Positions 9,662 through 21,400 of a DNA stretch of 64,000 nucleotides are shown here, piece by piece (the first letter of the stretch is position 1; each line of letters begins with the position of its first letter). Position numbers and translations under genes: made by a program. The stretch is from Pseudomonas songnenensis. Lineage in GTDB: Bacteria > Pseudomonadota > Gammaproteobacteria > Pseudomonadales > Pseudomonadaceae. The DNA lies in NCBI RefSeq assembly GCF_003696315.1, contig NZ_RFFN01000008.1:504-64503 (forward strand). Reading direction: 5' to 3'. Under the pieces are notes generated by a model. The model worked only from the letters and a program-made list of their open reading frames with translations. It did not search any database and was not told the origin of the DNA.

Positions 9662-12600
9662 ATGAATTTCTCGCAGTTCTTCATCAAACGGCCGATTTTC
9701 GCCGCCGTGCTGTCGCTGGTGATCCTCATCGGCGGGGCCATCTCGCTGTTCCAGCTGCCGATCAGCGAATACCCCGAAGTCGTCCCGCCCACCGTGGTGG
9801 TACGCGCCAACTTCCCCGGCGCCAACCCCAAGGTGATCGGCGAAACCGTCGCCTCCCCGCTGGAGCAGGCCATCACCGGCGTCGAGGGCATGCTCTACAT
9901 GTCGTCCCAGGCGACCGCCGACGGCAAGCTGACCCTGACCATCACCTTTGGCCTGGGCACTGACCTGGACAATGCCCAGGTGCAGGTACAGAACCGCGTC
10001 ACGCGCACCATGCCGACCTTGCCCACCGAGGTGCAGCGCCTCGGCGTGACCGTGGACAAGGCCTCCCCGGACCTGACCATGGTGGTGCACCTGACCTCGC
10101 CGGATCAGCGCTACGACATGCTCTACCTGTCCAACTACGCCGCACTCAACGTCAAGGACGAGCTGGCGCGGCTGGATGGCATCGGCGATGTGCAGCTGTT
10201 CGGCATGGGCGATTACTCGTTGCGCGTCTGGCTCGACCCGGAGAAGGTCGCCTCGCGCAACCTCACCGCATCGGACGTGGTCAACGCGATTCGCGAACAG
10301 AACCGCCAGGTCGCCGCAGGTTCTCTGGGCGCGCCGCCGGCACCGGGCGCGACAGACTTCCAGCTGTCGATCAACACCCAGGGCCGTCTGGTCACCGAGG
10401 AAGAATTCGAAAACATCATCATTCGGGCCAGCGAAGACGGCTCGATCACCCGCCTGCGGGACATCGCCCGGGTCGAGCTGGGCTCCAGCCAGTACGCGCT
10501 GCGTTCGCTGCTGAACAACCAGCCCGCGGTGGCGATTCCGGTATTCCAGCGCCCGGGGTCGAACGCCATCGAGATCTCCGACTCGGTGCGCGCACGCATG
10601 GCCGAACTGAAACGCGACTTCCCGGAAGGCGTGGACTACGAGATCGTCTACGACCCCACCATCTTCGTGCGCGGCTCGATCGAGGCGGTGGTGCACACCC
10701 TGCTCGAGGCCATCGTGCTGGTGGTGCTGGTGGTGATCCTGTTCCTGCAGACCTGGCGCGCCTCGATCATTCCGCTGGCCGCCGTGCCGGTGTCGCTGAT
10801 CGGCACCTTCGCGGTCATGCACCTGCTCGGTTTCTCGCTCAACGCGCTGTCGCTGTTCGGCCTGGTGCTGGCCATCGGCATCGTGGTGGACGACGCCATC
10901 GTCGTGGTGGAAAACGTCGAGCGCAACATCGGCCTCGGCAAATCGCCGGAGGAAGCGACCCGTCAGGCCATGAAGGAAGTGACCGGGCCGATCATCGCCA
11001 CGGCGCTGGTGCTGTGCGCGGTGTTCATCCCGACCGCATTCATTTCCGGCCTCACCGGTCAGTTCTACCAGCAGTTCGCGCTGACCATCGCCATTTCCAC
11101 GGTGATCTCGGCCTTCAACTCGCTGACCCTGTCGCCGGCACTGGCTGCCAGCCTGCTCAAGGCCCACGACGCGCCGAAGGACGGCTTCTCGCGGCTGCTC
11201 GACCGCCTGTTCGGTGGCTGGCTGTTCGCGCCGTTCAACCGCATGTTCGACCGCGCCAGCCACGGTTACGTCGGCCTGGTGCGGCGCATCCTGCGCGGCA
11301 GCGGCATTGCGCTGGTGGTCTATGTCGGACTGGTCGGCCTCGGCTACATGGGCTTCGCCAGCACGCCGACCGGTTTCGTGCCGCCGCAGGACAAGCAGTA
11401 CCTGGTCGCCTTCGCCCAGCTGCCGGACGCCGCCACCCTGGACCGCACCGAGGACGTGATCAAGCGCATGTCGGAAATCGCCGGAAAACACCCCGGCGTG
11501 GAAAACACCGTGGCCTTCCCGGGGCTGTCGATCAACGGTTTCACCAACAGCCCGAACAGCGGCATCGTCTTCACTCCGCTCAAGCCCTTCGATGAGCGCA
11601 AGGATCCGTCACTCTCGGCCAACGCCATCGCGGCGGACCTGAACGGCCAGTTTGCGCAGATCCAGGACGCCTTTATCGCCATCTTCCCGCCGCCGCCCGT
11701 ACAGGGCCTGGGCACCATCGGCGGCTTCCGCGTGCAGGTGCAGGACCGCGGCAACCTCGGCTACGAGGAGCTCTACACCCAGGTGCAGAACGTCATCGCC
11801 AAGAGCGCCGACTATCCGGAGCTGGCCGGCCTGTTCACCAGCTATCAGGTCAACGTGCCGCAGGTGGATGCCGACATCGACCGCGAGAAGGCCAAGACCC
11901 ACGGTGTGCCGATCGACGAGATCTTCGACACCATGCAGGTCTACCTGGGCTCGCTGTATGCCAACGACTTCAACCGCTTCGGCCGTACCTATCAGGTCAA
12001 CGTCCAGGCGGACCAGAAGTTCCGCCTGGCACCGGAGCAGATCGGCCAGCTGAAGGTGCGCAACAACCGCGGCGAGATGGTCCCGCTGTCGACCTTCGTC
12101 AACGTCACGGACAGCGCCGGTCCGGATCGGGTGATGCACTACAACGCCTTCCTCACCGCCGAGATCAACGGCGCCGCTGCAGCGGGCTACAGCTCAGGTC
12201 AGGCCGAGGCGGCCATGGAGCGTCTGCTCAAGGCTGAGTTGCCCAATGGCATGAGCTACGAATGGACCGAGCTGACCTACCAGCAGATCCTTGCCGGCAA
12301 CACCGCAATCTTCGTCTTCCCGCTCTGCGTGCTGCTGGCCTTCCTGGTGCTGGCCGCGCAATACGAGAGCTGGAGCCTGCCGCTGGCGGTGATCCTGATC
12401 GTGCCGATGACGCTGTTGTCCGCCATCACCGGAGTGATCCTGGCCGGCAGCGACAACAACGTGTTCACCCAGATCGGCCTGATCGTGCTGGTGGGTCTGG
12501 CGTGCAAGAACGCGATCCTCATCGTCGAGTTCGCCAAGGACAAGCAGGAAGAAGGCATGGACCGCCTGGCCGCGATCCTCGAAGCGTGCCGCCTGCGTCT

Positions 12601-12832
12601 GCGGCCGATCCTGATGACCAGCTTCGCCTTCATCATGGGCGTGGTGCCGCTGGTGCTTTCCAGCGGGGCCGGTGCCGAGATGCGTCATGCCATGGGCGTC
12701 GCGGTGTTCAGCGGCATGCTCGGGGTGACCTTCTTCGGTCTGCTGCTGACCCCGGTGTTCTATCTGGTGATTCGTGCCTTCGTCGAGAAACGCGAAGCCC
12801 GCAAAGCGGTTTACAAGGAGGCCCGCGCATGA
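9662..12832 (+). CDS. mexF: MexF, RND inner-membrane transporter
   Basis: Proton-driven hydrophobe/amphiphile efflux transporter of 1056 residues, the usual RND size with 12 membrane segments and two large periplasmic loops. The N-terminus MNFSQFFIKRPIFAAVLSLV is typical. The paired aspartates of the proton relay are in GIVVDDAIVVVENVERN (TM4). TM10-TM12 segments such as ILIVEFAKDKQEEG and PILMTSFAFIMGVVPL are in place. GGAG precedes the ATG. The last codon overlaps the oprN start (ATGA), so pump and channel are translationally coupled. Confidence 0.95.
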   Translation: MNFSQFFIKRPIFAAVLSLVILIGGAISLFQLPISEYPEVVPPTVVVRANFPGANPKVIGETVASPLEQAITGVEGMLYMSSQATADGKLTLTITFGLGTDLDNAQVQVQNRVTRTMPTLPTEVQRLGVTVDKASPDLTMVVHLTSPDQRYDMLYLSNYAALNVKDELARLDGIGDVQLFGMGDYSLRVWLDPEKVASRNLTASDVVNAIREQNRQVAAGSLGAPPAPGATDFQLSINTQGRLVTEEEFENIIIRASEDGSITRLRDIARVELGSSQYALRSLLNNQPAVAIPVFQRPGSNAIEISDSVRARMAELKRDFPEGVDYEIVYDPTIFVRGSIEAVVHTLLEAIVLVVLVVILFLQTWRASIIPLAAVPVSLIGTFAVMHLLGFSLNALSLFGLVLAIGIVVDDAIVVVENVERNIGLGKSPEEATRQAMKEVTGPIIATALVLCAVFIPTAFISGLTGQFYQQFALTIAISTVISAFNSLTLSPALAASLLKAHDAPKDGFSRLLDRLFGGWLFAPFNRMFDRASHGYVGLVRRILRGSGIALVVYVGLVGLGYMGFASTPTGFVPPQDKQYLVAFAQLPDAATLDRTEDVIKRMSEIAGKHPGVENTVAFPGLSINGFTNSPNSGIVFTPLKPFDERKDPSLSANAIAADLNGQFAQIQDAFIAIFPPPPVQGLGTIGGFRVQVQDRGNLGYEELYTQVQNVIAKSADYPELAGLFTSYQVNVPQVDADIDREKAKTHGVPIDEIFDTMQVYLGSLYANDFNRFGRTYQVNVQADQKFRLAPEQIGQLKVRNNRGEMVPLSTFVNVTDSAGPDRVMHYNAFLTAEINGAAAAGYSSGQAEAAMERLLKAELPNGMSYEWTELTYQQILAGNTAIFVFPLCVLLAFLVLAAQYESWSLPLAVILIVPMTLLSAITGVILAGSDNNVFTQIGLIVLVGLACKNAILIVEFAKDKQEEGMDRLAAILEACRLRLRPILMTSFAFIMGVVPLVLSSGAGAEMRHAMGVAVFSGMLGVTFFGLLLTPVFYLVIRAFVEKREARKAVYKEARA

Positions 12833-14217
12833 AGTTCTTCGCCCTTTCCCTGCTCACTCTGGCACTGAGCGCCTGTGCGGTCGGCCCGGATTATCGGGCG
12901 CCGCAGCCGGAAGCGGCGCGTATCGGCGGCGCTTCGGCTGCCGACTACGACCGCTCGCGCTTCGAGGCGGCCTGGTGGCAGCAGTTCGAAGACCCGACGC
13001 TGGACGCCCTGGTCGGCGAAGCGCTGGCCGAGAACCGCGAGCTGCGTATCGCCTATGCCCGTCTGCGTGCGGCGCGCGCGATTCGCGACGACGTCAGCAA
13101 TGATCGCCTACCCACCGTCACGGCGGGCGCCAGCGCCGATATCGGCAAGGCCCAGCAACCGGGCGTGACCGAACAGCGCGTGAATGCCGAACGCTATGAC
13201 CTGGGGCTGGACATGGCCTGGGAGCTGGACCTGTTCGGCCGCATCCAGCGCCGCCTGGAGGCCAGCGAAGCGCAGGCCGAAGCCGTCGAGGCTGACCTAT
13301 ACCAACTACAAGTCAGCCTGATCGCCGAACTCGTGGACGCCTACGGTCTGCTGCGCGGTGCCCAGCTGCGTGAGCGGATCGCCCGCGACAACCTGGCCAA
13401 CCAGCGCAATTCCCATGAATTGACCGAACAGCTGCGCGAAGCGGGCGTCGGCAGCGAACTCGACGTGCTGCGCGCCGATGCCCGCCTGGCGGCCACCGAA
13501 GCCAGCCTGCCGCAGCTCCGGGCGCAGCAGGCGCGTGCACGCAACCGCATCGCTACCCTGCTCGGCCAGCGCGCCGATCAGCTCAGCGTCGACCTCTCGC
13601 CGCGCGAGCTGCCGGCAATCGCCAAGGCGCTACCGATTGGCGATCCCGGCGAGCTGCTGCGCCGGCGCCCGGACATTCGTGCAGCCGAGCGCCAGCTGGC
13701 CGCGGCCACTGCCGATGTCGGCGTAGCGACAGCCGATCTGTTTCCGCGGGTGAGTCTGTCGGGCTTTCTCGGCTTCGTTGCCGGGCGCGGCTCGCAGATC
13801 GGCTCCAGCGCGGCGCGGGCCTGGGGCGTGGCGCCGAGCATCAGCTGGGCGGCGTTCGATCTGGGTAGCGTGCGTGCGCGTTTGCGCGGTGCCGAAGCGG
13901 ATGCCGATGCAGCGCTGGCCAGCTATGAACAGCAGGTCCTGCTCGCCTTGGAGGAGTCGGAGAACGCCTTCAGCGACTACGCCAACGCCCAGCAGCGCCT
14001 GCTCTCGTTGCTGCGCCAGTCCACCGCCAGCCGTGCCGCCGCACAGCAGGCGGAGATCCGCTATCGCGAAGGCACAGCCGACTTTCTCGTGTTGTTGGAT
14101 GCCGAACGCGAGCGCCTGACGGCCGAAGACGCCCAGGCGCAGGCCGAGGTCGAGCTCTATCGCGGCGTGGTCGCGCTGTACAAGGCACTTGGTGGCGGCT
14201 GGAGGCCGAGCGCCTGA
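12829..14217 (+). CDS. oprN: OprN, outer-membrane efflux channel lipoprotein
   Basis: TolC/NodT-family outer-membrane factor of 462 residues completing the MexEF-OprN pump. The start MKFFALSLLTLALSAC gives a lipobox with Cys16, followed by VGPDYRAP, a conserved motif of the family. Two OEP repeats follow (about residues 50-245 and 270-455), with the RRRPDIRAAERQL motif at the second repeat. The ATG lies inside the mexF stop (ATGA) with an AAGGAGG site in the end of mexF. An in-frame extension back to 12262 is antisense-like noise inside mexF and was not used. A strong terminator follows. Confidence 0.94.
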   Translation: MKFFALSLLTLALSACAVGPDYRAPQPEAARIGGASAADYDRSRFEAAWWQQFEDPTLDALVGEALAENRELRIAYARLRAARAIRDDVSNDRLPTVTAGASADIGKAQQPGVTEQRVNAERYDLGLDMAWELDLFGRIQRRLEASEAQAEAVEADLYQLQVSLIAELVDAYGLLRGAQLRERIARDNLANQRNSHELTEQLREAGVGSELDVLRADARLAATEASLPQLRAQQARARNRIATLLGQRADQLSVDLSPRELPAIAKALPIGDPGELLRRRPDIRAAERQLAAATADVGVATADLFPRVSLSGFLGFVAGRGSQIGSSAARAWGVAPSISWAAFDLGSVRARLRGAEADADAALASYEQQVLLALEESENAFSDYANAQQRLLSLLRQSTASRAAAQQAEIRYREGTADFLVLLDAERERLTAEDAQAQAEVELYRGVVALYKALGGGWRPSA

Positions 14218-14257
14218 TACCGGCTCTCTCGTTGGATCGCCTCTGGTCGATCACTCC

Positions 14258-14293
14258 TGCCCCGGGTGCTGCAACGCCGCGGGGCATTTTTTT
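14258..14293 (+). terminator. Rho-independent terminator of mexEF-oprN
   Basis: TGCCCCG (14258-14264) pairs with CGGGGCA (14280-14286) and is followed directly by seven T residues (14287-14293). It sits 41 bases past the oprN stop. Confidence 0.85.
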
Positions 14294-14470
14294 GCCGCTC
14301 GGCAGCACCACTCTTTCGTCCGCCTCGCTCTTGAGCGAAGCACGCCGTGCCTGGACGCCTCAGCAGCTTAGGCTGCCGATGAATGCACCGGCTGGCGCCA
14401 GCTTCGTCCCGTTTGTATTGTCGGAGGCAGACAACAATCCGGACTGCCCCAGATGCCCCTCGAAGCGTTC

Positions 14471-15259
14471 ATGAACCCATCCGTGTCCAGCCAGCTCCAG
14501 CAGGTACTTGCGCTGCTGCAGCGTCACCTGGGCGGGAACCTGCTGGCCGTGCATCTGTTCGGCTCGGCCGTTGTCGGTGGTCTGAAACCCGGCAGCGATA
14601 TCGACCTGCTCGTTACCGTCGCCGTCCCCTTGCCGAAGGACACGCGCCACACGCTGATGCGCGAGCTGCTGATGATTTCCGCCTGGCCGGCCAACGAGCG
14701 AATGCGCCCGCTGGAAGTCACCTGGGTGGTACACCACTCGGTACGGCCTTGGCGTTATCCGGCAATGCGCGAACTGCAGTTCGGCGAATGGCTGCGCGTC
14801 GATATCGAAGCCGACCGCATCGAGCCGCCCCAGGAGGACCATGATCTGGCCATTCTTCTGCACCAGGCGCGCAAGAACGGCGTCAGTCTGATCGGCCCTG
14901 ACGCGGCCGAGTTGTTCGACCCGGTGCCCGAGGAAGACATGCGCCAAGCCTTGCGCGACACGCTGGCGCAATGGCGCGAGCCCGCCGACTGGCAGGGAGA
15001 CGAGTGCAACGTGGTGCTGGCCGTAGCGCGCATCTGGCTCACCCTGACCACGGACGCCATCGCACCGAAGCACGTCGCAGCGGTCTGGCTGCTCGAGCGT
15101 CTGCCGGATGAGCACCGTGCCGTGCTGGAGAAAGCCAGCCAGGCCTATCTGGGCGAAGCGATCGAAAAGCCTGCCCTGAGCCCACAGGCGGTGGAGGCGT
15201 TCATCCGGCATGCGCAAACGCAGTTGCAGCCGTCGCAACCAACAGGAGCAGAGCGATGA
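14471..15259 (+). CDS. AadA-like aminoglycoside nucleotidyltransferase, ANT(3'')-type
   Basis: Predicted to adenylylate streptomycin and spectinomycin. The 262 residues match the family length (259-263). The nucleotidyltransferase motif LFGSAVVGGLKPGSDIDLLV supplies the GS and the two metal-binding Asp residues. LEVTWVVH carries the Glu corresponding to the catalytic base. The segments PWRYPAMRELQFGEW, DLAILL, ELFDPVPE and IAPKHVAA follow AadA closely by eye. The ATG at 14471 was preferred because it matches the AadA N-terminus; another in-frame ATG is at 14453. There is no integron attC site, cassette boundary or mobile element nearby, so it looks resident. It overlaps the next gene by ATGA. 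Confidence 0.88.
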   Translation: MNPSVSSQLQQVLALLQRHLGGNLLAVHLFGSAVVGGLKPGSDIDLLVTVAVPLPKDTRHTLMRELLMISAWPANERMRPLEVTWVVHHSVRPWRYPAMRELQFGEWLRVDIEADRIEPPQEDHDLAILLHQARKNGVSLIGPDAAELFDPVPEEDMRQALRDTLAQWREPADWQGDECNVVLAVARIWLTLTTDAIAPKHVAAVWLLERLPDEHRAVLEKASQAYLGEAIEKPALSPQAVEAFIRHAQTQLQPSQPTGAER

Positions 15260-15615
15260 TGACCACAGACCAGATCGCCGCCTTCTGCCTGGCTCTGCCC
15301 GGCACCCGTGAAGATCTCAAGTGGGGCAGCAATCGGGTGTTTTCCGTGGCGGGCAACAAGATGTTCGCCGTTCTCGATTTCCTTGGCGAGAACCTGGTAT
15401 TCAAGGTCCACAGCGACCTCTTCCTGGGCTTCGTGGACCGTCCCGGCATCCGCCCTGCTCCTTACCTGGCACGGGCGCACTGGATCAGCATGAGCAGTCG
15501 GCAGATCCCCATGGGTGACGACGAGCTGCGCGACCTGCTGACCCGCGCGCACCAGCTGGTGGTACGCAGGCTGCCAAAGCGCCTGCAACCAGGGCTGTTA
15601 CTGGATCTGGATTGA
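15256..15615 (+). CDS. YjbR/MmcQ-family small DNA-binding-fold protein
   Basis: Protein of 119 residues with the MmcQ/YjbR (CyaY-like) fold. The features are an early LPGTREDLKWG segment, VFSVAGNKMFAVLDF, and the late RAHWISMSSRQIPMGDDELRDLL with the usual C-terminal helix. The fold is widespread and its molecular job is poorly known. The start overlaps the aadA-like stop (ATGA), so both are one transcript. Coupling to an aminoglycoside-modifying enzyme is unusual but gives no direct functional clue. Confidence 0.85.
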   Translation: MMTTDQIAAFCLALPGTREDLKWGSNRVFSVAGNKMFAVLDFLGENLVFKVHSDLFLGFVDRPGIRPAPYLARAHWISMSSRQIPMGDDELRDLLTRAHQLVVRRLPKRLQPGLLLDLD

Positions 15616-16931
<1,316 letters not shown>

Positions 16932-16946
16932 CCGGACCTGCAGTGC

Positions 16947-16977
16947 AAAAAGCCCCGCTGATTGGCGGGGCTTTTTT
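16947..16977. terminator. Bidirectional terminator between the TRAP receptor and opmB
   Basis: AAAAAGCCCCGC (16947-16958) pairs with GCGGGGCTTTTT, and the T-run ends at 16977. A-run and T-run flank the stem on both strands, so it can stop both converging transcripts. Confidence 0.88.
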
Positions 16978-16989
16978 ATGCCCGTGCAG

Positions 16990-18477
16990 TCAGGGCGCGG
17001 TGGTCGAAAGCACCGGCGCCTGTTCCAGCTGCTGAGCATCCCAGCCACCACCCAACGCGGCGATCAGCAGCACACTGGCGGTCAGTCGATCCCCCAGCAA
17101 CGTCAGGTTGGTGCGCTGGTTGTTCAACGCGGTGGTCTGCACGGTGGCCACGCTGAGGAAGTCGACGGTACCTGCGCGGTACTGGTTTTCGATCAGGCGC
17201 AGGGACTCCTGTGCGGCCTCCAGCGCCTCGCGCTGCACCACCGCCTCCTCTTCCAGCACGCGCAACTGCACCAGGTAGTTTTCCACCTCGCGGAAGCTGT
17301 CGAGCACGGTCTGGCGGTAGTTGGCGACCGTCTGGTCGTAGCTGGCCTCGGCCCGTTCCAGTTCCGCACGACGGCCACCGAAGTCGAGCAGGGTCAGCGC
17401 CAGTTGCGGCCCCAGCGACCAGAAACGGTTCGGCACGCTGAACAGGTCGCTGAAGCTGCTGTTGCGATAGCCACCGCTGGCCGACAGTGTCAGGTCCGGA
17501 TACCAGGCGGCTTCCGCCACGCCGATGTTGGCATTGGCGGCCATCACCTGACGCTCGGCCGAGGCAATGTCGGGGCGCCGCTCCAGCAACTGGGACGGCA
17601 CCGCCAGCGGTACAGCCGGCAGTGCCGGGATGTGCGCGCGTTCGGCGATCTCCAGCTCCGACGGCGCGACGCCCACCAGCACCGCGATGGCATGCTCCAT
17701 CTGCGCCCGCTGCCACTTGAGGTCGATGGCTTGCGCCTGGGTACTCTTGAGCTGCGTCTGCGCCTGGCTGACATCGGACCGGGGCACGATGCCGGCGCGG
17801 TACTGGTTCTCCGTCAGCCGCAGCGAGCGCGCATAGGCTTCAACGGTCTGGTCGAGCAACCGCTGGTGTTCGTCGATCACCCGCAGCTGCAGATAGGTCT
17901 GCACCAGCTCGGCCTGCAGGCTCAGGCGAGCCGCCGCAAGGTCCGCCGCGCTGGCCTGCATGTTCGCCCGATTGGCTTCCAGGTTGCGCCGCAGCCGGCC
18001 CCAGATGTCGGCCTCCCAGGATGCGCTCAGGCCCGCTTCGTAGGTTTCGCCGACACCACTGGCAAGACTTCCGCTGGTGGAATCCGAGCGGCTGCCACCC
18101 TGCGCCGAGCGCGTGACGCCCGCGTTGCCGGAGAGGATTGGAAACAGCTGCGAGCGCGCGCCACGAACCAGCGCCCGTGCCTGGCGGAACTGCGCCTCGG
18201 CCGCGGCGAGGTTCTGGTTCGAGACATTCAACCGCGCCACCAGCGCATCCAGTTCGGCATCGCCGTACAGCCGCCACCACTCGCCCCGTTGCAGCGCATC
18301 GGCCGGCGTGGCGGGTTTCCAGCCTTCGGCCTGCTTGAATTCGCTGGCCACAGGCAGGTCCGGTCGCTGGTAGTCGGGGCCGAGCGTACAGGCTGCCAAC
18401 GACAGCGTGAGCATGGCTACCGCCAGGGGGCGCAGAACATGGTTCAGCGATGAGGGGTGCAACGACGACGAGTTCAT
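16990..18477 (-). CDS. opmB: OpmB-like outer-membrane efflux lipoprotein
   Basis: NodT/OprM-family channel of 495 residues. Its N-terminal signal ends in the lipobox LSLAAC (Cys30), followed by TLGPDYQRPD. Two OEP domains follow, with LLERRPDIASAERQ introducing the second. It is the last gene of a four-gene operon (adaptor, two RND pumps, channel), the order of P. aeruginosa muxABC-opmB. Its ATG overlaps the stop of the preceding pump gene by ATGA. In P. aeruginosa MuxABC-OpmB contributes to novobiocin, aztreonam and macrolide efflux. Confidence 0.9.
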   Translation of the reverse strand: MNSSSLHPSSLNHVLRPLAVAMLTLSLAACTLGPDYQRPDLPVASEFKQAEGWKPATPADALQRGEWWRLYGDAELDALVARLNVSNQNLAAAEAQFRQARALVRGARSQLFPILSGNAGVTRSAQGGSRSDSTSGSLASGVGETYEAGLSASWEADIWGRLRRNLEANRANMQASAADLAAARLSLQAELVQTYLQLRVIDEHQRLLDQTVEAYARSLRLTENQYRAGIVPRSDVSQAQTQLKSTQAQAIDLKWQRAQMEHAIAVLVGVAPSELEIAERAHIPALPAVPLAVPSQLLERRPDIASAERQVMAANANIGVAEAAWYPDLTLSASGGYRNSSFSDLFSVPNRFWSLGPQLALTLLDFGGRRAELERAEASYDQTVANYRQTVLDSFREVENYLVQLRVLEEEAVVQREALEAAQESLRLIENQYRAGTVDFLSVATVQTTALNNQRTNLTLLGDRLTASVLLIAALGGGWDAQQLEQAPVLSTTAP

Positions 18478-21400
18478 AGCGAGTTTTCCAGGGCGGCATC
18501 GGTGCGTACACCGCGCCAGCTGTTGAAACGATGGCGCAGACGATCCAGGTACAGATAGACCACCGGCGTGGTGTAGAGCGTGAGGATCTGGCTCAGCAGC
18601 AGACCGCCGATGATGGTCAGACCCAGCGGCTGGCGCATCTCGGCCCCTTCCGCACCGCCGAGCAGCAGCGGCAACGCACCGAGGATCGCCGCCATGGTGG
18701 TCATCAGGATCGGCCGGAACCGCAGCAGGCAGGCGCGATGGATCGAATCGGCGGGCGACAGCTTGTCCTGGCGCTCGAACTGCAACGCCAGGTCGATCAT
18801 CAGGATGGCGTTCTTCTTCACCACCCCGATCAGCAAAAACAGCCCGAGCAACGAGATCAGGCTGAACTGGTCGCCGGTGAGGATGATCGCCAGCAAGGCG
18901 CCCACCCCCGCCGAGGGCAAGGTGGAGAGGATGGTCAGCGGATGGATGTAGCTCTCGTAGAGGATGCCCAGCACGATGTAGACCAGCAGCAAGGCGCCGA
19001 GAATCATCAGCGGCTGGCCTTCCTGAGTGGTCTGGAAGGCGCTGCCCGTTCCGCCAATGCGTCCCTGTACCTCGCTGGGCATGCCGATGGCCGCCACCGC
19101 GCGCTCGATGGCGAGCGTCGCCTGATCGAGGCTGACGCCGGGGGCCAGGTCGAAGTCGATATTTTCGGCGGCGAACTGCCCATCGTGGCTGACCCGATCT
19201 TCCTCCAGGCTGCGCTCGTAGCGGGCAAACGCCGCCAGCGGCACGCGGCGGCCATCACTGGTGACGACATGAATCTGCTCCAGCACCTCCGGGTACTGTG
19301 CGTAGCTCGGATCGATCTCCATCACCACCTGATACTGGTTGAGCGACTCGTAGATGGTCGAGATCTGCCGCTGGCTGAAAGCATTGTTGAGCAGCGTGGT
19401 CACGGTGCTCATGTCGATGCCCAGGCGCTTGGCCGCGTCACGGTCGATCTTCAGGCTGATCTGCTGCGCGCCCTCGCCGTCATTGGCGTCGATGCTGGTG
19501 AGCTCCGGCAGTTCCGATAGCGCCCGGGTCACCTGTGGCACCCAGGTACGCAGGTCGTTGAGGTCGCTCGCCAACAGCGTATAGGCATAGGCCGAGCTGC
19601 TCTGCCGGCCGCCGCCGAACTGCAGGTCCTGGTCGGCCATGAGGAACATGCGTCCACCGGGCACCTTCGGCTGGTTCTTGCGGATGCGCTCGATGACCTT
19701 TTGCGCCGAAATCTTGCGCTCGCCAAGCGGTTTCAGCCGCACGATCATGAACGCGTTATTGATGCCGCCCTGCCCGCCGATGAAGCCGGCCACGCTTTCC
19801 ACCGCCGGATCGGCGAGGACCGCCTTGCGGAAGATTTCCATCTTCGGCTGCATGACCTGGAACGACATGCCGTCGTCACCGCGGATGAAACCGGTGATCT
19901 GTCCGGTGTCCTGCTGCGGCAGAAAGGTCTTGGGCACCTGCACATAGAGCACCACGTTCAGCGCGATGGTCGCCAGCAGGCTCAGCAAGGTGATGCGCCG
20001 ATGACGCAGCGCCCAGCTCAGCGAGCGATCGTAGTAGCGCAGCAGCCATTGATGGGCATCGTGGCTCCAGCGCTGCAGACGCCCTTCCTTCTCCGGTTCG
20101 TGCGGCTTGAGCCAACGGGCGCAGAGCATCGGCGTCAGGGTCAGCGAAACCAGCAGCGACACCAGGATCGCCGCGGCCAGGGTGATGGAGAACTCGCGGA
20201 ACAGCCGCTCGACGATGCCGCCCATGTAAAGGATGGAAACGAACACCACCACCAGCGACAGGTTCATCGACAACAGCGTGAAACCCACCTCGCGGGTGCC
20301 GACGTAGGCCGCCTTCAGCGGTGGCATGCCGTCGTCGATATGCCGTGCGATGTTTTCCAGCACCACGATGGCGTCGTCCACCACCAGGCCAGCAGCCAGG
20401 ATCAATGCCATCAGCGACAGCACGTTGAGCGAGAACCCGAACAGGTACATGACGGCAAAGGTGCCCACCAGCGACACAGGCACCGCCAGCGCCGGGATCA
20501 GTGCGGTGCGCAGGCGGCCGAGGAACAGGAACACCAGCACGATGACCAGGCCCACCGCGATCAGCAGCGTGCGCTCGGCCTCGTGCAGCGTCGCGCGAAT
20601 CACCGGCGAGCGATCCATGGCGATGTTCAGGTCGACGCTGCCCGGCATGATCGCCTGCAGGGCCGGCAGCTCGCGGCGGATGCCTTCGATGGTCTCGATG
20701 ATGTTGGCACCGGCCTGGCGGTTGACGATCAGCAACACCGCCTGCTCGTTGTTGAAGAAGCCGCTGTTGTAGCGGTCCTCCACCGAATCCCGCACCCGTG
20801 CCACGTCGCCGAGACGCAGCGCGGCGCCATCCTGGTAGCGGATGATCAGCGGCGTGTAGTCGGCCGCCTGGTGCAGCTGGTCATTGGCGCGCACCTGCCA
20901 GTGCTGATCGGCGTCCTCCACCATGCCCTTGGGCCGGCGCACGTTGCCGTTGGCGATGGTCTGGCGCACCTCGTCCAGCGACACACCGTACTGCTCCAGC
21001 TGCTGCGGCTGCAGTTCCACCCGTACCGCGGGCAGCGAGCTGCCGCCGACCTGGATTTCGCCGACGCCGGACACCTGCGACAGCTTCTGCGCCAGGATGG
21101 TGGAGCCGATGTCGTACAGCTCGGCCTTGTCCAGCACCTCTGACGTCAGCGAAAGCACCATGATCGGTGCCTGGGACGGATTGATCTTGCGGTAGGTGGG
21201 CATGCTGCGCATGCCGCTGGGCAACAGGTTGCGCGAGGCGTTGATGGCCGCCTGCACGTCGCGGGCAGCGCCGTTGATATCCCGATCCAGATCAAACTGG
21301 ATGATGATCCGGGTCGAGCCCTGGCTGCTGCGACTGGTCATCTGGCTGACGCCGGCGATGCTGCCCAGCGAGCGCTCCAGTGGCGTGGCCACGCTGGAGG

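Noticed and set aside
9545..11491. 648-codon minus-strand frame opposite mexF
   Set aside because: Antisense shadow of mexF with compositionally biased product and no ribosome site.
12262..12828. Upstream extension of the oprN frame
   Set aside because: It overlaps mexF in another frame. The signal peptide and lipobox begin at 12829 with a ribosome site.
16978..18453. 491-codon plus-strand frame opposite opmB
   Set aside because: Antisense shadow; opmB on the minus strand has a lipobox and family motifs.
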